In this document: positions 1-10,032 of the stretch, one piece after another | Position numbering within the stretch: position 1 is the stretch's first letter | Layout of the letters: the number at the start of each line of letters is the position of its first letter | DNA from: Coptis chinensis | Lineage: Eukaryota; Streptophyta; Magnoliopsida; Ranunculales; Ranunculaceae | DNA length: 64,000 nt | NCBI GenBank assembly: GCA_015680905.1 | Contig: CM027383.1 | Location: 40,298,501 to 40,362,500, forward strand | Direction of reading: 5' to 3' | Notes under the pieces: generated by a model | What the model was told of the DNA's origin: nothing | Seen by the model: only the letters and a program-made list of their open reading frames with translations | Database searches by the model: none | Program-made: the position numbers and the translations under genes

Positions 1-990
1 ACCAATTTCTTTCCTTTAGCGATTCTGAATTTGAGGACGATGATTATACACAAGAAGTAAACGAATTATTAGAGTCAATACCATTATTTGACCCTACGAC
101 CGTGAGGTCCAGCGATTTGGAGGAACATCAATCTGTTTACTTTATGGAAGACGATTTTCCTCAAGAATCTTTAATACCCACTCCACCCGCCCCTAACTTA
201 AAACCTCTTCCTTCGGAATTAAAATAGTAGTCATCCAATTATTATATCATCTCAATTGACTGATGATCAAGAATCTCGTTTAATAGATGTCATTCAACAA
301 CATCGTTCTCTTATTGGATGGTCCCTCGATGACATTAAGGGCATTGGCCCTAATGTATGCACCCATCGCATACATCTTGAAGAAAATGCTAAGACGTCGC
401 ATGAACCGCAGCGTCGTCTAAACCCAACCATGAAAGATGTGGTACGGGAGGAAGTTTTAAGATTACTTGATGCAGGTATTATTTACCCTATATCTGATAG
501 TATTTGGGTGAGTCCAGTACATGTTGTTCCAAAGAAATCTGGCATTACAGTTGTGCGCAATGATAAAGATGAATGCATCTCCGCTCGTATTCCAATGAAA
601 TGGCGAATATGCATTGACTATCGCAAACTTAATGCAGTAACTCGTAAGGATCACTTTCCATTGTCCTTCATCGATCAGATGCTTGAACGGTTAGCCGGTC
701 ATGCGTATTACTGTTTTCTTGATAGTTATTCAGGATATTTTCAGATAGTCATAGATCCTGCTGATCAAGAAAAGACTACGTTCACCTGTCCTTTTGGTAC
801 ATTTGCATATAAACGAATGCCTTTCGGCCTTTGCAATGCACCTGGTACTTTCCAACGCTGCATGCTTCACATTTTCAGTGATATGGTTGAATGTTTTATA
901 GAAGTATTCATGGACGACTTCTCAATATATGGAGATTCTTTCGATAACTGTCTATCAAATCTTGAAAAGGTCTTTACACGTTGTCAATAA
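1..990 (+). pseudogene. gypsy pol: linker and reverse transcriptase
   Basis: Bases 1-226 translate as an acidic linker ending LKPLPSELK before two stop codons. The reading resumes with VIISSQLTDDQ, the usual lead-in to Athila-type RT. The open stretch 256-990 (244 residues) holds the RT palm and fingers: WVSPVHVVPKKSG, WRICIDYRKLNAVT, YCFLDSYSGYFQI, FGLCNAPGTFQRCM, and the catalytic FMDD near residue 220. These copy RNA into cDNA in the family. The frame closes with TAA right after FTRCQ, and the thumb region continues in another frame. A shorter minus-strand ORF over 463-654 is a shadow. Confidence 0.85.
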
Positions 991-1711
991 AAACCTTGTT
1001 CTTAATTGGGAAAAATGCTATTTCATGGTTAAATAAGGAATAGTTTTAGGACATATCGTTTTAAAAGACGGAATCGAAGTCGACAAAGCTAAGATAGAAA
1101 AAATTTCTTCACTTCCTATACCAAAAACAGTTCGTGACATTCGCGCATTTTTAGGACACGCAGGTTTCTATAGAAGATTTATTCAAGATTTCTCAAAGTT
1201 TGCTCGACCTTTAAACAATCTCTTGCTTAAAGATGCCGTTTTTGACTTCAGTTTCAATTGCAAACAAGCTTTTGAAACTTTAAAATCTGCCTTAACTACC
1301 GCTCCCATAATTTAACCACCTGATTGGTCTAAACCTTTTGAATTAATGTGTGACGTGAGTGACTATGCTATTGGAGCTGTACTAAGGCAACACTGAGAAG
1401 ATAAGCCAATTGTCATTTACTACGTGAGTAAAACCCTTAATGAAGCTCAACGTAACTATACAACCACTGAGAAAGAGTTTCTCGCCGTTGTATATGCCTT
1501 GGATAAGTTTCGTCCTTACCTAGTGGGTTCTTCCACAATTATCTACACTGACCATGCGGCGCTTCGTTACCTATTAGCGAAAAAATATGCAAAACAGAGG
1601 TTGATCCGATGGATTCTCCTTTTGCAAGAGTTTACTATAGAAATTAGAGATAAAAAAGGTTGCAAAAATGTGGTTGCAGACCATTTATCAAGACTTGTCA
1701 GTGAATGTTGA
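991..1711 (+). pseudogene. gypsy pol: RT thumb/connection and RNase H
   Basis: After a frame change the translation continues NLVLNWEKCYFMV, then LGHIVLKDGIEVDKAKI and FLGHAGFYRRFIQDFSK, the conserved region between RT and RNase H. The RNase H part includes [35 protein letters not shown] and [13 protein letters not shown], ending VVADHLSRL. The D, E and D of the catalytic set are visible. Internal stops occur around 1033-1056, 1315 and 1398, so this is a pseudogene. The longest open piece is 1424-1711 (95 residues). Confidence 0.82.
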
Positions 1712-1899
1712 TACTGATACAGAATCTATCTGTGATTCCTTTCCGGATGAACACTTATATTCCATTTTTTCGTCCCCCTGGTACGCTGATATAGTAAATT
1801 ACTTAGTTACCGAGGAAGTCCCTTCATCTTGGTCTCGTAATGACTGAAAAAAGTTCTTATCTACTGTGAAATTTTATTTCTAGGATGATCCCTACCTCT

Positions 1900-3011
1900 T
1901 CAAGTATTGTTCCGACCAACTAATCCGTCGTTGCATTCCAGACTGGGAACGCACTGCCGTGTTATCCTTCTGCCATGAACAATTTTGTCGTGGTCATTTT
2001 AGTGGTAAGAAAACAACGGCCAAGGTTCTACAATGTGGATTTTATTGGCCAACACTATTTAGAGATGCACATGAGCATTACAAAGCATGCAACCGCTGCC
2101 AGCAGCTAGGACACATTACTCAACGCAATATGATGCCCTTAAATCCCATTTTAATTGTGGAAATCTTTGATTTATGGGGCATCGACTTCATGAGTCCCTT
2201 TCCAAATTCTCATGGTTTCCTTTACATAATGGTAGCAGTTGACTACGTGTCAAAATGGATTGAGGCATTGGCATGTCGTGCTAATGATCATAAAACGGTC
2301 GTTTTGTTCGTAAAAGAAAATATTTTCTCTCGATTTGGTGTTCCAAAAGCTATAATTAGTGATGGGGGAAAACATTTCTGTAATAAATTTTTTGAATCAT
2401 TAGTAAAGAAATATGGAGTCACGCACAAAGTGGCAACTCTGTATCATCCTCAAACCAGTGACCAAGTAGAAGTCTCTAATAGAGAGATCAAATCCATTTT
2501 GGAAAAAACTGTTAATTAATCTAGAAAAGACTGGTCTCTACGATTATCTGATGCCTTGTGGGCATACAAAACAGCTTTTAAGACACCTATAGGGATGTCT
2601 CCTTATCGCCTCGTTTTTGGAAAACCTTGTCACCTGCCGGTTGAACTTGAGCATCGTGCTCTATAAGCCATCAAAAGCCTCAATTATAATACTAATGTGG
2701 CAGGCGCAAAGAGAAATTTGCAGTTAAATGAGGTCGAGGAAATTCGGAGTGATGCCTATGATCTCTCGAAATCTTATAAAGCCAACATGAAAAGAGTGCA
2801 TGACAAGCACATATTGAGAAAAGATTTCAAAGTTGGTCAAAAAGTTTTGTTGTACAACTCAAGATTACACATTTTTCTAGGAAAATTAAAAACTCGATGG
2901 TCTGGTCCTTTCATTGTCTCTGCTGTCACCCTTTATCGGGCTATATCTTTGAAAAACGTAAATGATGAAAGCGAATTTCAAGTAAATGGCCAATGCGTAA
3001 AATTATCATGA
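1900..3011 (+). pseudogene. gypsy pol: integrase
   Basis: A zinc-binding HHCC module is visible ([14 protein letters not shown], then CNRCQQLGH), followed by the DDE core: [21 protein letters not shown] and a position near [14 protein letters not shown]. In the family this enzyme joins cDNA to the chromosome. The core ORF 1959-2519 stops after EKTVN. Matching sequence continues ([20 protein letters not shown]) and then 2697-3011, which ends WSGPFIVSAV...FQVNGQCVKLS, the usual C-terminal tail of Athila integrases. Stops at 2518 and 2664 break it. In-frame decay matches the rest of the pol. Confidence 0.83.
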
Positions 3012-3236
3012 GTTGCGCTCTCCAGATATCGAAGAGACTCTTCTCAAAGATCCAGTCTACACAGACTAATAGATTCACTGGTGTACTTCTTTCCATGTGA
3101 TATAAACAGGGAAAGTATGCCATTAGGGTAGTCGGGCCCTCTTCTATTTTCTTTTCTAAAAATCCCTAGAGTGTGTACGTGGTTGCAAGTGCCAGAACCT
3201 TAGTCCACAAAAACTCTACTTCAAAACTGAGTATAA

Positions 3237-3416
3237 ATGTCTTCTGTTAATCAAGCAAACGTGCCTTCTGGTAAACAATGGGTACCAAAAATTTCAACTC
3301 CTTCCTTATCTTCCCTTTTCTATTCTCTTCCTCGCGAACTTCAGCTCATCATTTGGTGTAAATATCACCCATCTCGAATAGGTAATGGTCGTAGTACTTT
3401 TGCTTTCGTAGTTTAA
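3237..3416 (+). CDS. Small ORF downstream of gypsy pol
   Basis: An ATG at 3237 opens 59 codons beginning MSSVNQANVPSGKQWVPK and including SLFYSLPRELQLIIWCKYH before TAA. It lies about 225 bp after the integrase, where Athila-type elements often keep an extra, poorly conserved ORF. I do not recognise the product. It has no signal peptide or membrane segment. It is probably the remnant of a longer post-pol ORF, because the bases after the stop are also fairly open. Chance occurrence is possible. Confidence 0.3.
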   Translation: MSSVNQANVPSGKQWVPKISTPSLSSLFYSLPRELQLIIWCKYHPSRIGNGRSTFAFVV

Positions 3417-3580
3417 CGGGCTTAAAAGGATGGGGTGGTGTATGAATTGTCAAACACCTTTCTCGTCCCGTGTCTTGATCTACTATCCGATATGAGCCGG
3501 TATAAGGTATATTATTGTCTGACACCAGCTCAGCAGGATAAACTTCGTCGTCGTTCTGTTGCTCCCACAGGTTGGGATTT

Positions 3581-3642
3581 GTCTTGAGGATCTGACGTTA
3601 AAAGACTCACATTCGTCTTGAGGATCTGACGTTAAAAGAGTC
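3581..3642 (+). repeat. 34-bp direct repeat, two copies
   Basis: The phrase GTCTTGAGGATCTGACG plus AAAAGA(C/G)TCA occurs twice back to back, 34 bp apart. It lies in the untranslated tail of the gypsy element and is a simple local duplication. Confidence 0.85.
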
Positions 3643-4048
3643 AACTTGTTTATACTCGTGTCTTTTATTTTCACCTTTGCACTAAGTGTTGTGCACAAAG
3701 AGAGTCGTGATATGCAACATCGGATGGTCCCTCGTTCGTACGGGCAATAGATTTCACCAGGCCAACCCCGAATAGTTTTCTATTTGATGACAGTTCGGGG
3801 CGGTTTGAGGCTATACCATATGTACTAAGGATAATATTATTATTAGACCATTGCACATTGGTCAGGGATGGTACCGTCCTGAACCTTAGGCCCCCAAAAC
3901 ATAAAGGTTAAGCCACAGTCTGGCTGGATTGGGTTCGCCCCAGAGCCGACATGATAGTTGCCTCATATTACAGTAATGATTTTCTTCTTGAAATCCGGTG
4001 TTGTTAACACGTTCATCTCCCTTTGTACATTTGTATATATAATTTGTA

Positions 4049-4090
4049 AATAAATAAACTTCCTTTAAAAAAAAAAAAAAAAAAAAAAAA
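4049..4090 (+). terminator. Polyadenylation signal followed by an A-tract
   Basis: Three TTTGTA-type upstream motifs (about 4021-4047) precede overlapping AATAAA hexamers at 4049-4054 and 4053-4058. After an 8-bp spacer come 24 consecutive A residues (4067-4090). This is the layout of a plant mRNA 3' end that has been copied into DNA with its tail. It may mark the 3' end of the gypsy-derived transcript. Confidence 0.55.
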
Positions 4091-4585
4091 GAAAAAGTGG
4101 GGGTTTGCGTTATGTTTTTACAAGATTCAAACCCCCAAAAAAAAAAAAAAGGTTTGAATGTGATTATGTCATATTCCAGTGGATGACATTTTTAATGTCG
4201 ATCATTTTGATATCTCATTCGTTCAATTTGGAGTTAAAACGAATCGAAATTCTACGTTTGAAATTTTGGAACATTTCGGGACATAAGGGGAATTTCTGGA
4301 AATCATTTGGGCTTGGGCCAAAAATTGGACCTGATCCAAAATCATAGATCCGGTCACAAAACACAACCCGCGGGCCACACCACGCGTCAACCCCTCACTT
4401 TTCTTCCCCCCCAAAATCCGGATCTTGGTCCCCCTCCCACTCAACTCTCGCACGCGGCTTCACAGGCCTGATTTTCACCAGCGCACGCGGGCACAACTCC
4501 ACCAATTCAAACCCCCTTGCTCCAGCACCATCTCCTCCATCACTCCTAGCAATTTCCACCCTCAGAAAATCATCTAGACCTCTCT
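4091..4585 (+). other. Non-coding leader before transposon ORF copy 1
   Basis: A short inverted repeat, GATTCAAACCCCC (about 4114) and GGTTTGAATGT (about 4151), encloses an A-tract. From 4350 the sequence becomes GC- and C-rich (CCCCTCCCACTC and similar), like an untranslated leader. No clear TATA box was found. ORFs here are short and unrecognised. Confidence 0.4.
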
Positions 4586-5676
4586 ATGGCAGCACGAAGA
4601 CGAATCACAGTTGAGAGGAATTTCAAAAATCTATTCGATTTGGGCATGTTTCATTCCTTTTTCAATGAAGAAATTGCAAATAGGGAGTGGGAGTATCTGT
4701 TGCACAAGGTGCCGGCTAATTACTCGGAATATTTGGTTTTAAAGTTTTACAACAATGGTGGTTTTCAGGGTGTGAATTTTGGATTACGGCGGATGGGATG
4801 GACCGTGAACTCACGCTGGAGTTAATATCGAATACAGCACAGATTCTGATAAACTCAGATAGTCCGACCCTGTTGTTATCAGAGTATCCGACTACGATGG
4901 ACTTAATGTTTGACACACTTCTCGAGGGAGAGTACAATAATGGCTCGAACTGCGTGTACCAACACTCACTCAGATGAAACCAACTAGCCGTCACTCAGTG
5001 GCTGGCTTACAATGTCATTGGAACTTCTAAGACGTCTGACGTGAACAAGACATTCTTGCACCTGCTGTGGATCCTTCCAGGAGAAGAAGAATACTTTCTG
5101 TATGGTCCATTTCCTAGGACATGTTCTTACGACTGCGTCAAACAGGTCAACTCCTCTTGCTGTACTTGTTACTTAGCTTATGCTTAACTTAGGATTCCAG
5201 TCTGCTACTCCTTTCATTCCAACAAGGTCTTTCGAGAATTTTGGAATTTTCGAGACTTATTAATGCGGACCATCGGGACCCGAAGCTAGAGATGATATTG
5301 AGCGTGATAATGTACCTCCTCCTCCTCCTCCTTCACCACCCAACTGTTTTAATGAGGATATCATGCACCGAATCAGCACTCCCATGGAAGCTTTGAGACA
5401 CATGAACACTAGCATGTGCAGGATGTTTCTTCGTCAGGAAGAGATGCTTACTTCCCAAAATGACTTCCAACAAGAAATGCGTAATCGCCAAGGCCGTTTC
5501 CAGAGAATGATGATGGCAAATCAACAACAATTCCAAGATCAACTACTAGAGTCTTTGGGCCACATTCCAACCAGTCAGCTCAGCCAGGAGTTCATCGTAG
5601 CCGACAAAGTAGAAACCCTGGTTCATCCTCTGCTAACCCTGGGGATTCCTAGTAGTTGTTTATTTTCCTTGGTTTA
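4586..5676 (+). pseudogene. Plant-transposon-type ORF, copy 1 (frameshifted)
   Basis: The ATG at 4586 opens MAARRRITVERNFKNLFD, then NREWEYLLHKVPANYSEYLVLKFYNNGG. This resembles the N-terminal domain of the 'putative plant transposon protein' family found beside plant retroelements (family named from memory). A frameshift near 4800 is followed by DRELTLELISNTAQIL, then QHSLR*NQLAVTQWLAYNV, IGTSKTSDVNK and FLHLLWILPGEEEYFLYGP. The last part, 5363-5676, is a Gln/Met-rich helical stretch (MEALRHMNTSMCRMFLRQEE) that should form a coiled coil. The same domain order recurs in copy 2, which supports the reconstruction. Function is unknown. Stops at 4823 and 4976 make it a pseudogene in this frame unless it is spliced. 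Confidence 0.6.
5314..5333 (+). repeat. (CTC)n microsatellite
   Basis: A short run of CTC/CCT triplets inside copy 1, between its N-terminal domain and its coiled-coil segment. In frame it would encode a proline-rich linker. Confidence 0.7.
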
Positions 5677-5875
5677 GAAATGATTATGTCATTTGTTTCC
5701 CTTATGCATTGTATTTTTATTTTTCTAGTGATAAAAAAAGAAAATTTATATATTGTTTGATTTCTCATAATTTTGTATCTCCAGACGGTTTGAATGAGAA
5801 ATTGTTTATGATATGAAATTATTGTACTTCATAATATTTTAGTTGTTCCTTGATGCACTGGGCCTACTCTCAAAG

Positions 5876-5945
5876 CCCAACGGTCAAAACCCAACGGACT
5901 GATCCAAACGGTCAGATGCCCAACGATCAGATTTCTAATTATAAA
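5876..5945 (+). promoter_or_regulatory. MSA-like motif cluster and TATA box
   Basis: CCCAACGGTCA at 5876-5886 matches the plant M-phase activator consensus YCYAACGGYYA at every position. Close variants follow at 5890-5900 (CCCAACGGACT), 5903-5914 (TCCAAACGGTCA) and 5919-5929 (CCCAACGATCA). A TATAAA lies at 5940-5945, just downstream, followed by a C/T-rich leader. In plants MSA elements bind three-repeat MYB factors and drive G2/M expression. That this cluster does so is inference. Confidence 0.5.
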
Positions 5946-6031
5946 TCCAACTCTCCTCTTCCACTTTCACTCATCCCTTTCTCTCACTCTTCACAAATTC
6001 CTCTTCACAAATTCTCATTTTCTTCAACATA

Positions 6032-6142
6032 ATGAATCAACTTGAGCGATGGGAAAAAGAGCAACGCGAATGGGCTGTAACAATATTCGTGATAACCGTG
6101 TTTATCATTGTTCTACTGTCGTTCATGCATAACATGCTCTAG
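6032..6142 (+). CDS. 36-residue single-pass membrane microprotein
   Basis: The ATG at 6032 lies 87 bp after a TATA box and a pyrimidine-rich leader, and it is the first ATG after the expected transcription start. The product starts with a charged, amphipathic MNQLERWEKEQREW. It continues with about 18 hydrophobic residues (AVTIFVITVFIIVLLSF) and ends MHNML before TAG. The layout is that of a small tail-anchored or single-pass protein with a charged N-terminus. It sits between two copies of the transposon-type ORF. Some Athila elements carry an env-like ORF with membrane segments in this position, but no homology to such a protein can be shown here. The ORF is short and could be chance. The promoter context raises its likelihood. 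Confidence 0.4.
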   Translation: MNQLERWEKEQREWAVTIFVITVFIIVLLSFMHNML

Positions 6143-6793
6143 AATATCTAGATCTATGTAACCGACATCTTTCTTTCCATTTGTCGCTTTGTATATTACT
6201 ATGGTGTGTTAAATAATTCTCCACCATTTGTACGGGTTACGTATTAAATGGAGAAGTCCGTATTAAAAATTTGTGTGTATTAGTTGTATTTTTACCTATT
6301 AACAAAAAAAAAAACAACAACAACAACAACTAAGGAAACCATAACAAAGAAATTACCATCTAATTCTATCTCTACTCATGGTGTTCAGAGAAGATCACGC
6401 ACGCTACACGGTATGCATAACACTTGTCACACACGTAACTCGATTATTCTATCCATATTTTATTACTGAGGAATGATCATAAATTTTGAAATTATGGGTA
6501 GGTCTAACTGCCATGTGAAACCTTCCCCCATACTTTCTATCATTTTAACATCTCATTAATTGTTTGTGGAAATCTGACATGAAAAGAGTTACTATGGATA
6601 CCTATTGTTGCTGTTCATAAAGGTCGGTGTCACAACAACACATGAGTCACTTGTGTTTTCATATATTAATTTTGGATTTACCTAAACTTGGAATCCTGAT
6701 TGGTACAGACTCATAGATTGCCTATAAATCTCTTCTTTTTAGCCATTCTCTTTCAAGCATTCTTCACTATACTTCCCTCCGTAATACTTCCAA
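6143..6793 (+). other. Spacer with promoter-like end before copy 2
   Basis: An A-rich and (CAA)n tract lies at about 6302-6330, with no recognisable gene. Near the right end a TATAAA at 6723-6728 is followed by a C/T-rich leader and the copy 2 ATG at 6794, so each transposon-type ORF may have had its own promoter. Confidence 0.4.
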
Positions 6794-7849
6794 ATGGATC
6801 AACCAAGAAAAATAACGTCTGAGAAAGACTACTTGAATTTTTTTGAAGATGGCCGATTTTCTCCTTATTTTGACACTGAAATTGTACGTCGAGGATGGAC
6901 GCCTCTTCTATATCATTCAGCAGCTAGTTATTCCCAAGAATTGGTTATGATGTTCTACCAATTTAGCGGAACTGAAAATGGAAAATGCTATTTCAATGCC
7001 TATGGACGACGATTGGAATTGACTAGGGAAATTATCTCTGACATACTTCAAATCCCAATGAATACCCAGGAGTTCCTTTTTCCAGAGTCATCATTTGATT
7101 TCGTCAAAACTTTACTATGAGCTATCGTATCCCATGGCAAAGTCGGAAATAGACATCACGTTGTTCTTCAACACTCTTTGAAACATAATCAACGAGTTGT
7201 GCTCCACTAGTTGGGACACAATGTGGTAGGTACATCATACCAATTAGAAGTCACAAAGTCTCAACTTTACCTACTTTGGGTTTTGCAGACTCAAAGGGAT
7301 GATTTTTGTCTAATCCAACACCTCTCTGGAATGCGATCACCAGGAAAACAAAAAGGTCGGCACCTCTACCTACTTTAGTCAAGCAGATTATGATGCGTTG
7401 GGGTTATCCAATAATTTCTCCAGAGACACCCCTTCAAAGAGCAAATATTAGTGTGCTCCAAAATGGACTACTCCGTTGGTTTTGGACTCGACACTCGACG
7501 GATGAACGAGCGACCCAAGCTCAAACTCTGAACTTTTCTTTGATGAAAATGCCATGATAAACATTTTTAATCCCATGGAAGGCATTCAATTTCTTCATCA
7601 CGGCATGCGGGAACTATACGCTCGTCAGAATATCATCATTACAACTCTTAAGGAATTCCAAGAATGTCAAGCAATGCATAATGTTGAACAAGAGGAAATC
7701 TTGGAAAATCATTCTCAGTCCTTGCAAACTCATGCTCTCCTAATGAAAAATCAAACTACACTCTCTGCCAGCCAAGGGGACATTCAGATGCAGCTCAGAC
7801 AACAAATTGAAGAACTAAACACTGTGGTGCACAATATGCGTCTCCAGTA
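6794..7849 (+). pseudogene. Plant-transposon-type ORF, copy 2
   Basis: The first 108 codons are open. MDQPRKITSEKDYLNFFED is followed by RRGWTPLLYHSAASYSQELV, MMFYQF and LELTREIISDILQIP, the best-preserved N-terminal domain of the three copies. After a stop at 7118 the similarity to copy 1 continues in broken frames: QHSLKHNQRVVLH, NVVGTS and LYLLWVLQTQRDDF align with QHSLR.NQ, NVIGTS and LHLLWILPGEEEYF. The final ORF 7554-7849 (98 residues, starting MINIFNPMEGIQFL) is rich in Q, E and L in a heptad-like pattern and should be a coiled coil. Function is unknown. It is a pseudogene or an unrecognised spliced gene. Confidence 0.6.
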
Positions 7850-8131
7850 GCATCATAATCCATGATTTTCTTATTGAATAAAAATGGAATAATAATACTA
7901 AGTGAATAAATAAATAATCGTATATATTATTACGTTTTTCGTCATATTATTAATTTTGTTCTTATCTTTGTGTCTTCTTTTGTAAGAAATGCTTGCTAGA
8001 ATCATTTACGTTGTGACTAACTAATTTTAACATGTGATTTTCAATGTCATTACAGGAGGGTTTATTTTCTTCCATACTCATTTATCCATTCAGTTGCCTT
8101 TCTCATTGCCCATTTCTTTACTTCATCCACC
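7850..8131 (+). other. Spacer between copies 2 and 3
   Basis: AT-rich DNA with AATAAA at about 7876, a plausible polyadenylation signal for copy 2. A C/T-rich leader runs directly into the copy 3 ATG. No TATA box of good quality was seen. Confidence 0.35.
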
Positions 8132-8480
8132 ATGGCATCTTCATCAAACATTGCATCTTCATCAAACATGACACCTCCAAAACTCATTCCTGAGCAATCA
8201 TTTCAGTCTATGATGGATTCCAATACTTATGGTCATATCTTCCGTGACTACATCACTAACATTGGGTGGTCTTCCCTAGTTTTTCAACCTGACCAAACTT
8301 ATTCTCCGAGTTTGGCCGCATACTTATGCTAATATGGAGGACACACCAACATTCAATCATGCACATGACTTCTACTTAGACGGGTTCACAATCCTAGTTG
8401 GTGACACACATCATATTTTTTCTGAACAACAGCTTGCCCTAACTTTGGATCTTCCATATCACGAACCGGCCGCATCATGA
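8132..8480 (+). pseudogene. Plant-transposon-type ORF, copy 3 (truncated)
   Basis: The ATG at 8132 opens a serine-rich start with a duplicated SSSNIASSSN motif, then YGHIFRDYITNIGWSSLVF and YSPSLAAYL. A frameshift near 8325 moves the reading to YANMEDTPTFNHAHDFYLDG, FTILVGDTHHIFSEQQLAL and TLDLPYHEPAAS, ending with TGA at 8478-8480. The order GW-x-L, then FYxxG, then a (S/T)xxxIxxxLxLP-like end is that of copies 1 and 2. The C-terminal coiled coil is missing, so this copy is truncated. Confidence 0.55.
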
Positions 8481-9689
8481 CATTACATCTATCATAATTC
8501 TTACCATTCCTTTCAGTGGGGAGTTAATAACACTCATGTGAGGGAAAAGTCTTGTTATTTGGTTTAGTAGGTGTTTAGGAAGAACAACTAGGCCTACATC
8601 CTATCCCAAAATGATAGTTGGTGTAGAGTCTAGTTAGGGATCAAGTGATAAGCTTAGAGATAAGTCATTACTTGGTCCCACATGCTAGCATGTATGAGCT
8701 TAGAGATGAGTCATATTTGTTAGGGATCAAGTTTTCTTTTAGTAGAACTTGTCTATGAGTTCTAGGAAGATTTTAATGCACTTATAAAAATCAAATAACA
8801 AAAGTAATCTTCACATGAGGAGAATTAACTCTCCGCTTTTGTTTTAGTAAAATCTTATTGTGTCTTAGTTGCATGATTTCGTAACTTAATGTTTTTAATT
8901 TTTGTGTAGTAAAGAAACCAAATATTTAGTATTAATATAATAATATTTAAACTTACTCACTAATTTCCTAAAAAAGTAAAAACCAAGTTGTAAGTGGTCC
9001 TAGAATTTAGGTTGGTTCGAATCCTTACTCCAAACTATATGAACACGAAGATCGTGAGTAAGGAAAATCTTTGAATTCGTACTTTCGCCAAAGAAGTGAT
9101 TCAAATCTCTAACAAAGTAAAAAGCAAAAATTTGAATATCACTGACGTCAGCAAATTATTTTTTATTAATACTAATTATGACCTTCTTTTCCATCTAGAA
9201 AATAAAAAACTCAAATTAGAAACTTGTAAAATACTTTTGATATCTAATTGTTTCCATTTTTGAGCTAGTTGATTTGTGTATTGTGAACTTGTGATTAGTG
9301 ATTTAAGATATGATAAAACATTTATCTTCTTCTCCATCTAGCAAAAAAAAAACTCCAACTAGAAACTTATAAATTTTTTTGAGATCTAGTTGTTTCCATC
9401 TTTGAGTTAGTTTATTTGTGTGTTGTGATTAGTGATTTAAGCTATAAGAAAACATCTTATTCTCTTATGACAAACACTCTTCTCATTTTTCAATTCTAGA
9501 TTATTGATAATTAAAAAATAATTGGGTCGATTTTAGCACTGGTTCGACAAACAATTGAACAACAATTGAATTTCTTTTTCAAATCCTCGAATCTTGTGTT
9601 AATCAATTGTTTGATTTATCTCGATTTCGATATTGTTGTCGTCGATGATATTTTTAAGTTTGGAGTAGTAGTCCGATACACATACAAAT
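8481..9689. other. Non-coding AT-rich stretch with local repeats
   Basis: No coding region is supported. A phrase AGCTTAGAGAT(A/G)AGTCAT recurs at about 8651 and 8698. A longer tandem pair lies at 9184-9455. The sequence may be further remains of the elements on the left. Confidence 0.4.
9184..9455 (+). repeat. ~140-bp tandem duplication, two copies
   Basis: Copy one (about 9184-9325) and copy two (about 9327-9455) share CCATCTAG, AACT(C)AA(A/C)TTAGAAACTT-like, TAGTTGTTTCCAT-type, GTGATTAGTGATTTAAG and other blocks in the same order, with scattered differences. This is an old local duplication. Confidence 0.7.
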
Positions 9690-10032
9690 ACCACTATACA
9701 TGTGTACAACACACATGCACACATCATTATACATGTGTACAACACACATGCAAACACCACTATACATGTGCATACCAACATGCACACACCATTATGCATG
9801 TGTATAGCGCACATGCAAACATCATTATGCATGTGTATAACACATGAAAACACTATATATGTGTATATATGTACATAACAAATATGCAAACACTATTATA
9901 CATGTGTATACCACACATGCACATACCATTATGCATATGTGTAACAAATATGCAAACACTACTACCACACATGCACACACCAATATGCATGTGTTCAACA
10001 AACATACAAACACCACTATGCATGTGTACAAC
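9690..10032. repeat. 33-bp minisatellite with ACATGTGT palindromes
   Basis: About ten imperfect units of roughly 33 bp share the phrases CATGTGTACAACACACATGC and AAACACCACTATA. The unit length is a multiple of three, so several overlapping ORFs stay open on both strands (for example 9566-9847 plus and 9599-9889 minus). These repeated His/Cys/Thr-rich translations are consequences of the repeat, not genes. The right edge is interrupted by the hAT MITE. Confidence 0.85.

Larger units (their letters stand above)
1..4090 (+). mobile_element. Decayed Athila-like Ty3/gypsy retrotransposon, 3' part
   Basis: The plus strand carries the end of a linker/protease region, then reverse transcriptase, RNase H, integrase and a 3' untranslated tail, which is the Ty3/gypsy order. 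The RT active site reads FMDDFSIYG and the RNase H ends VVADHLSRL, both typical of the Athila/Tat branch. There is no chromodomain after the integrase. The frame is broken by several stops and shifts (for example near 227, 990, 1315 and 1398), so the element cannot be autonomous. The 5' LTR and gag lie outside the window. No LTR pair could be delimited. The right limit is set at the A-tract at 4090 and is uncertain. Confidence 0.8.
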
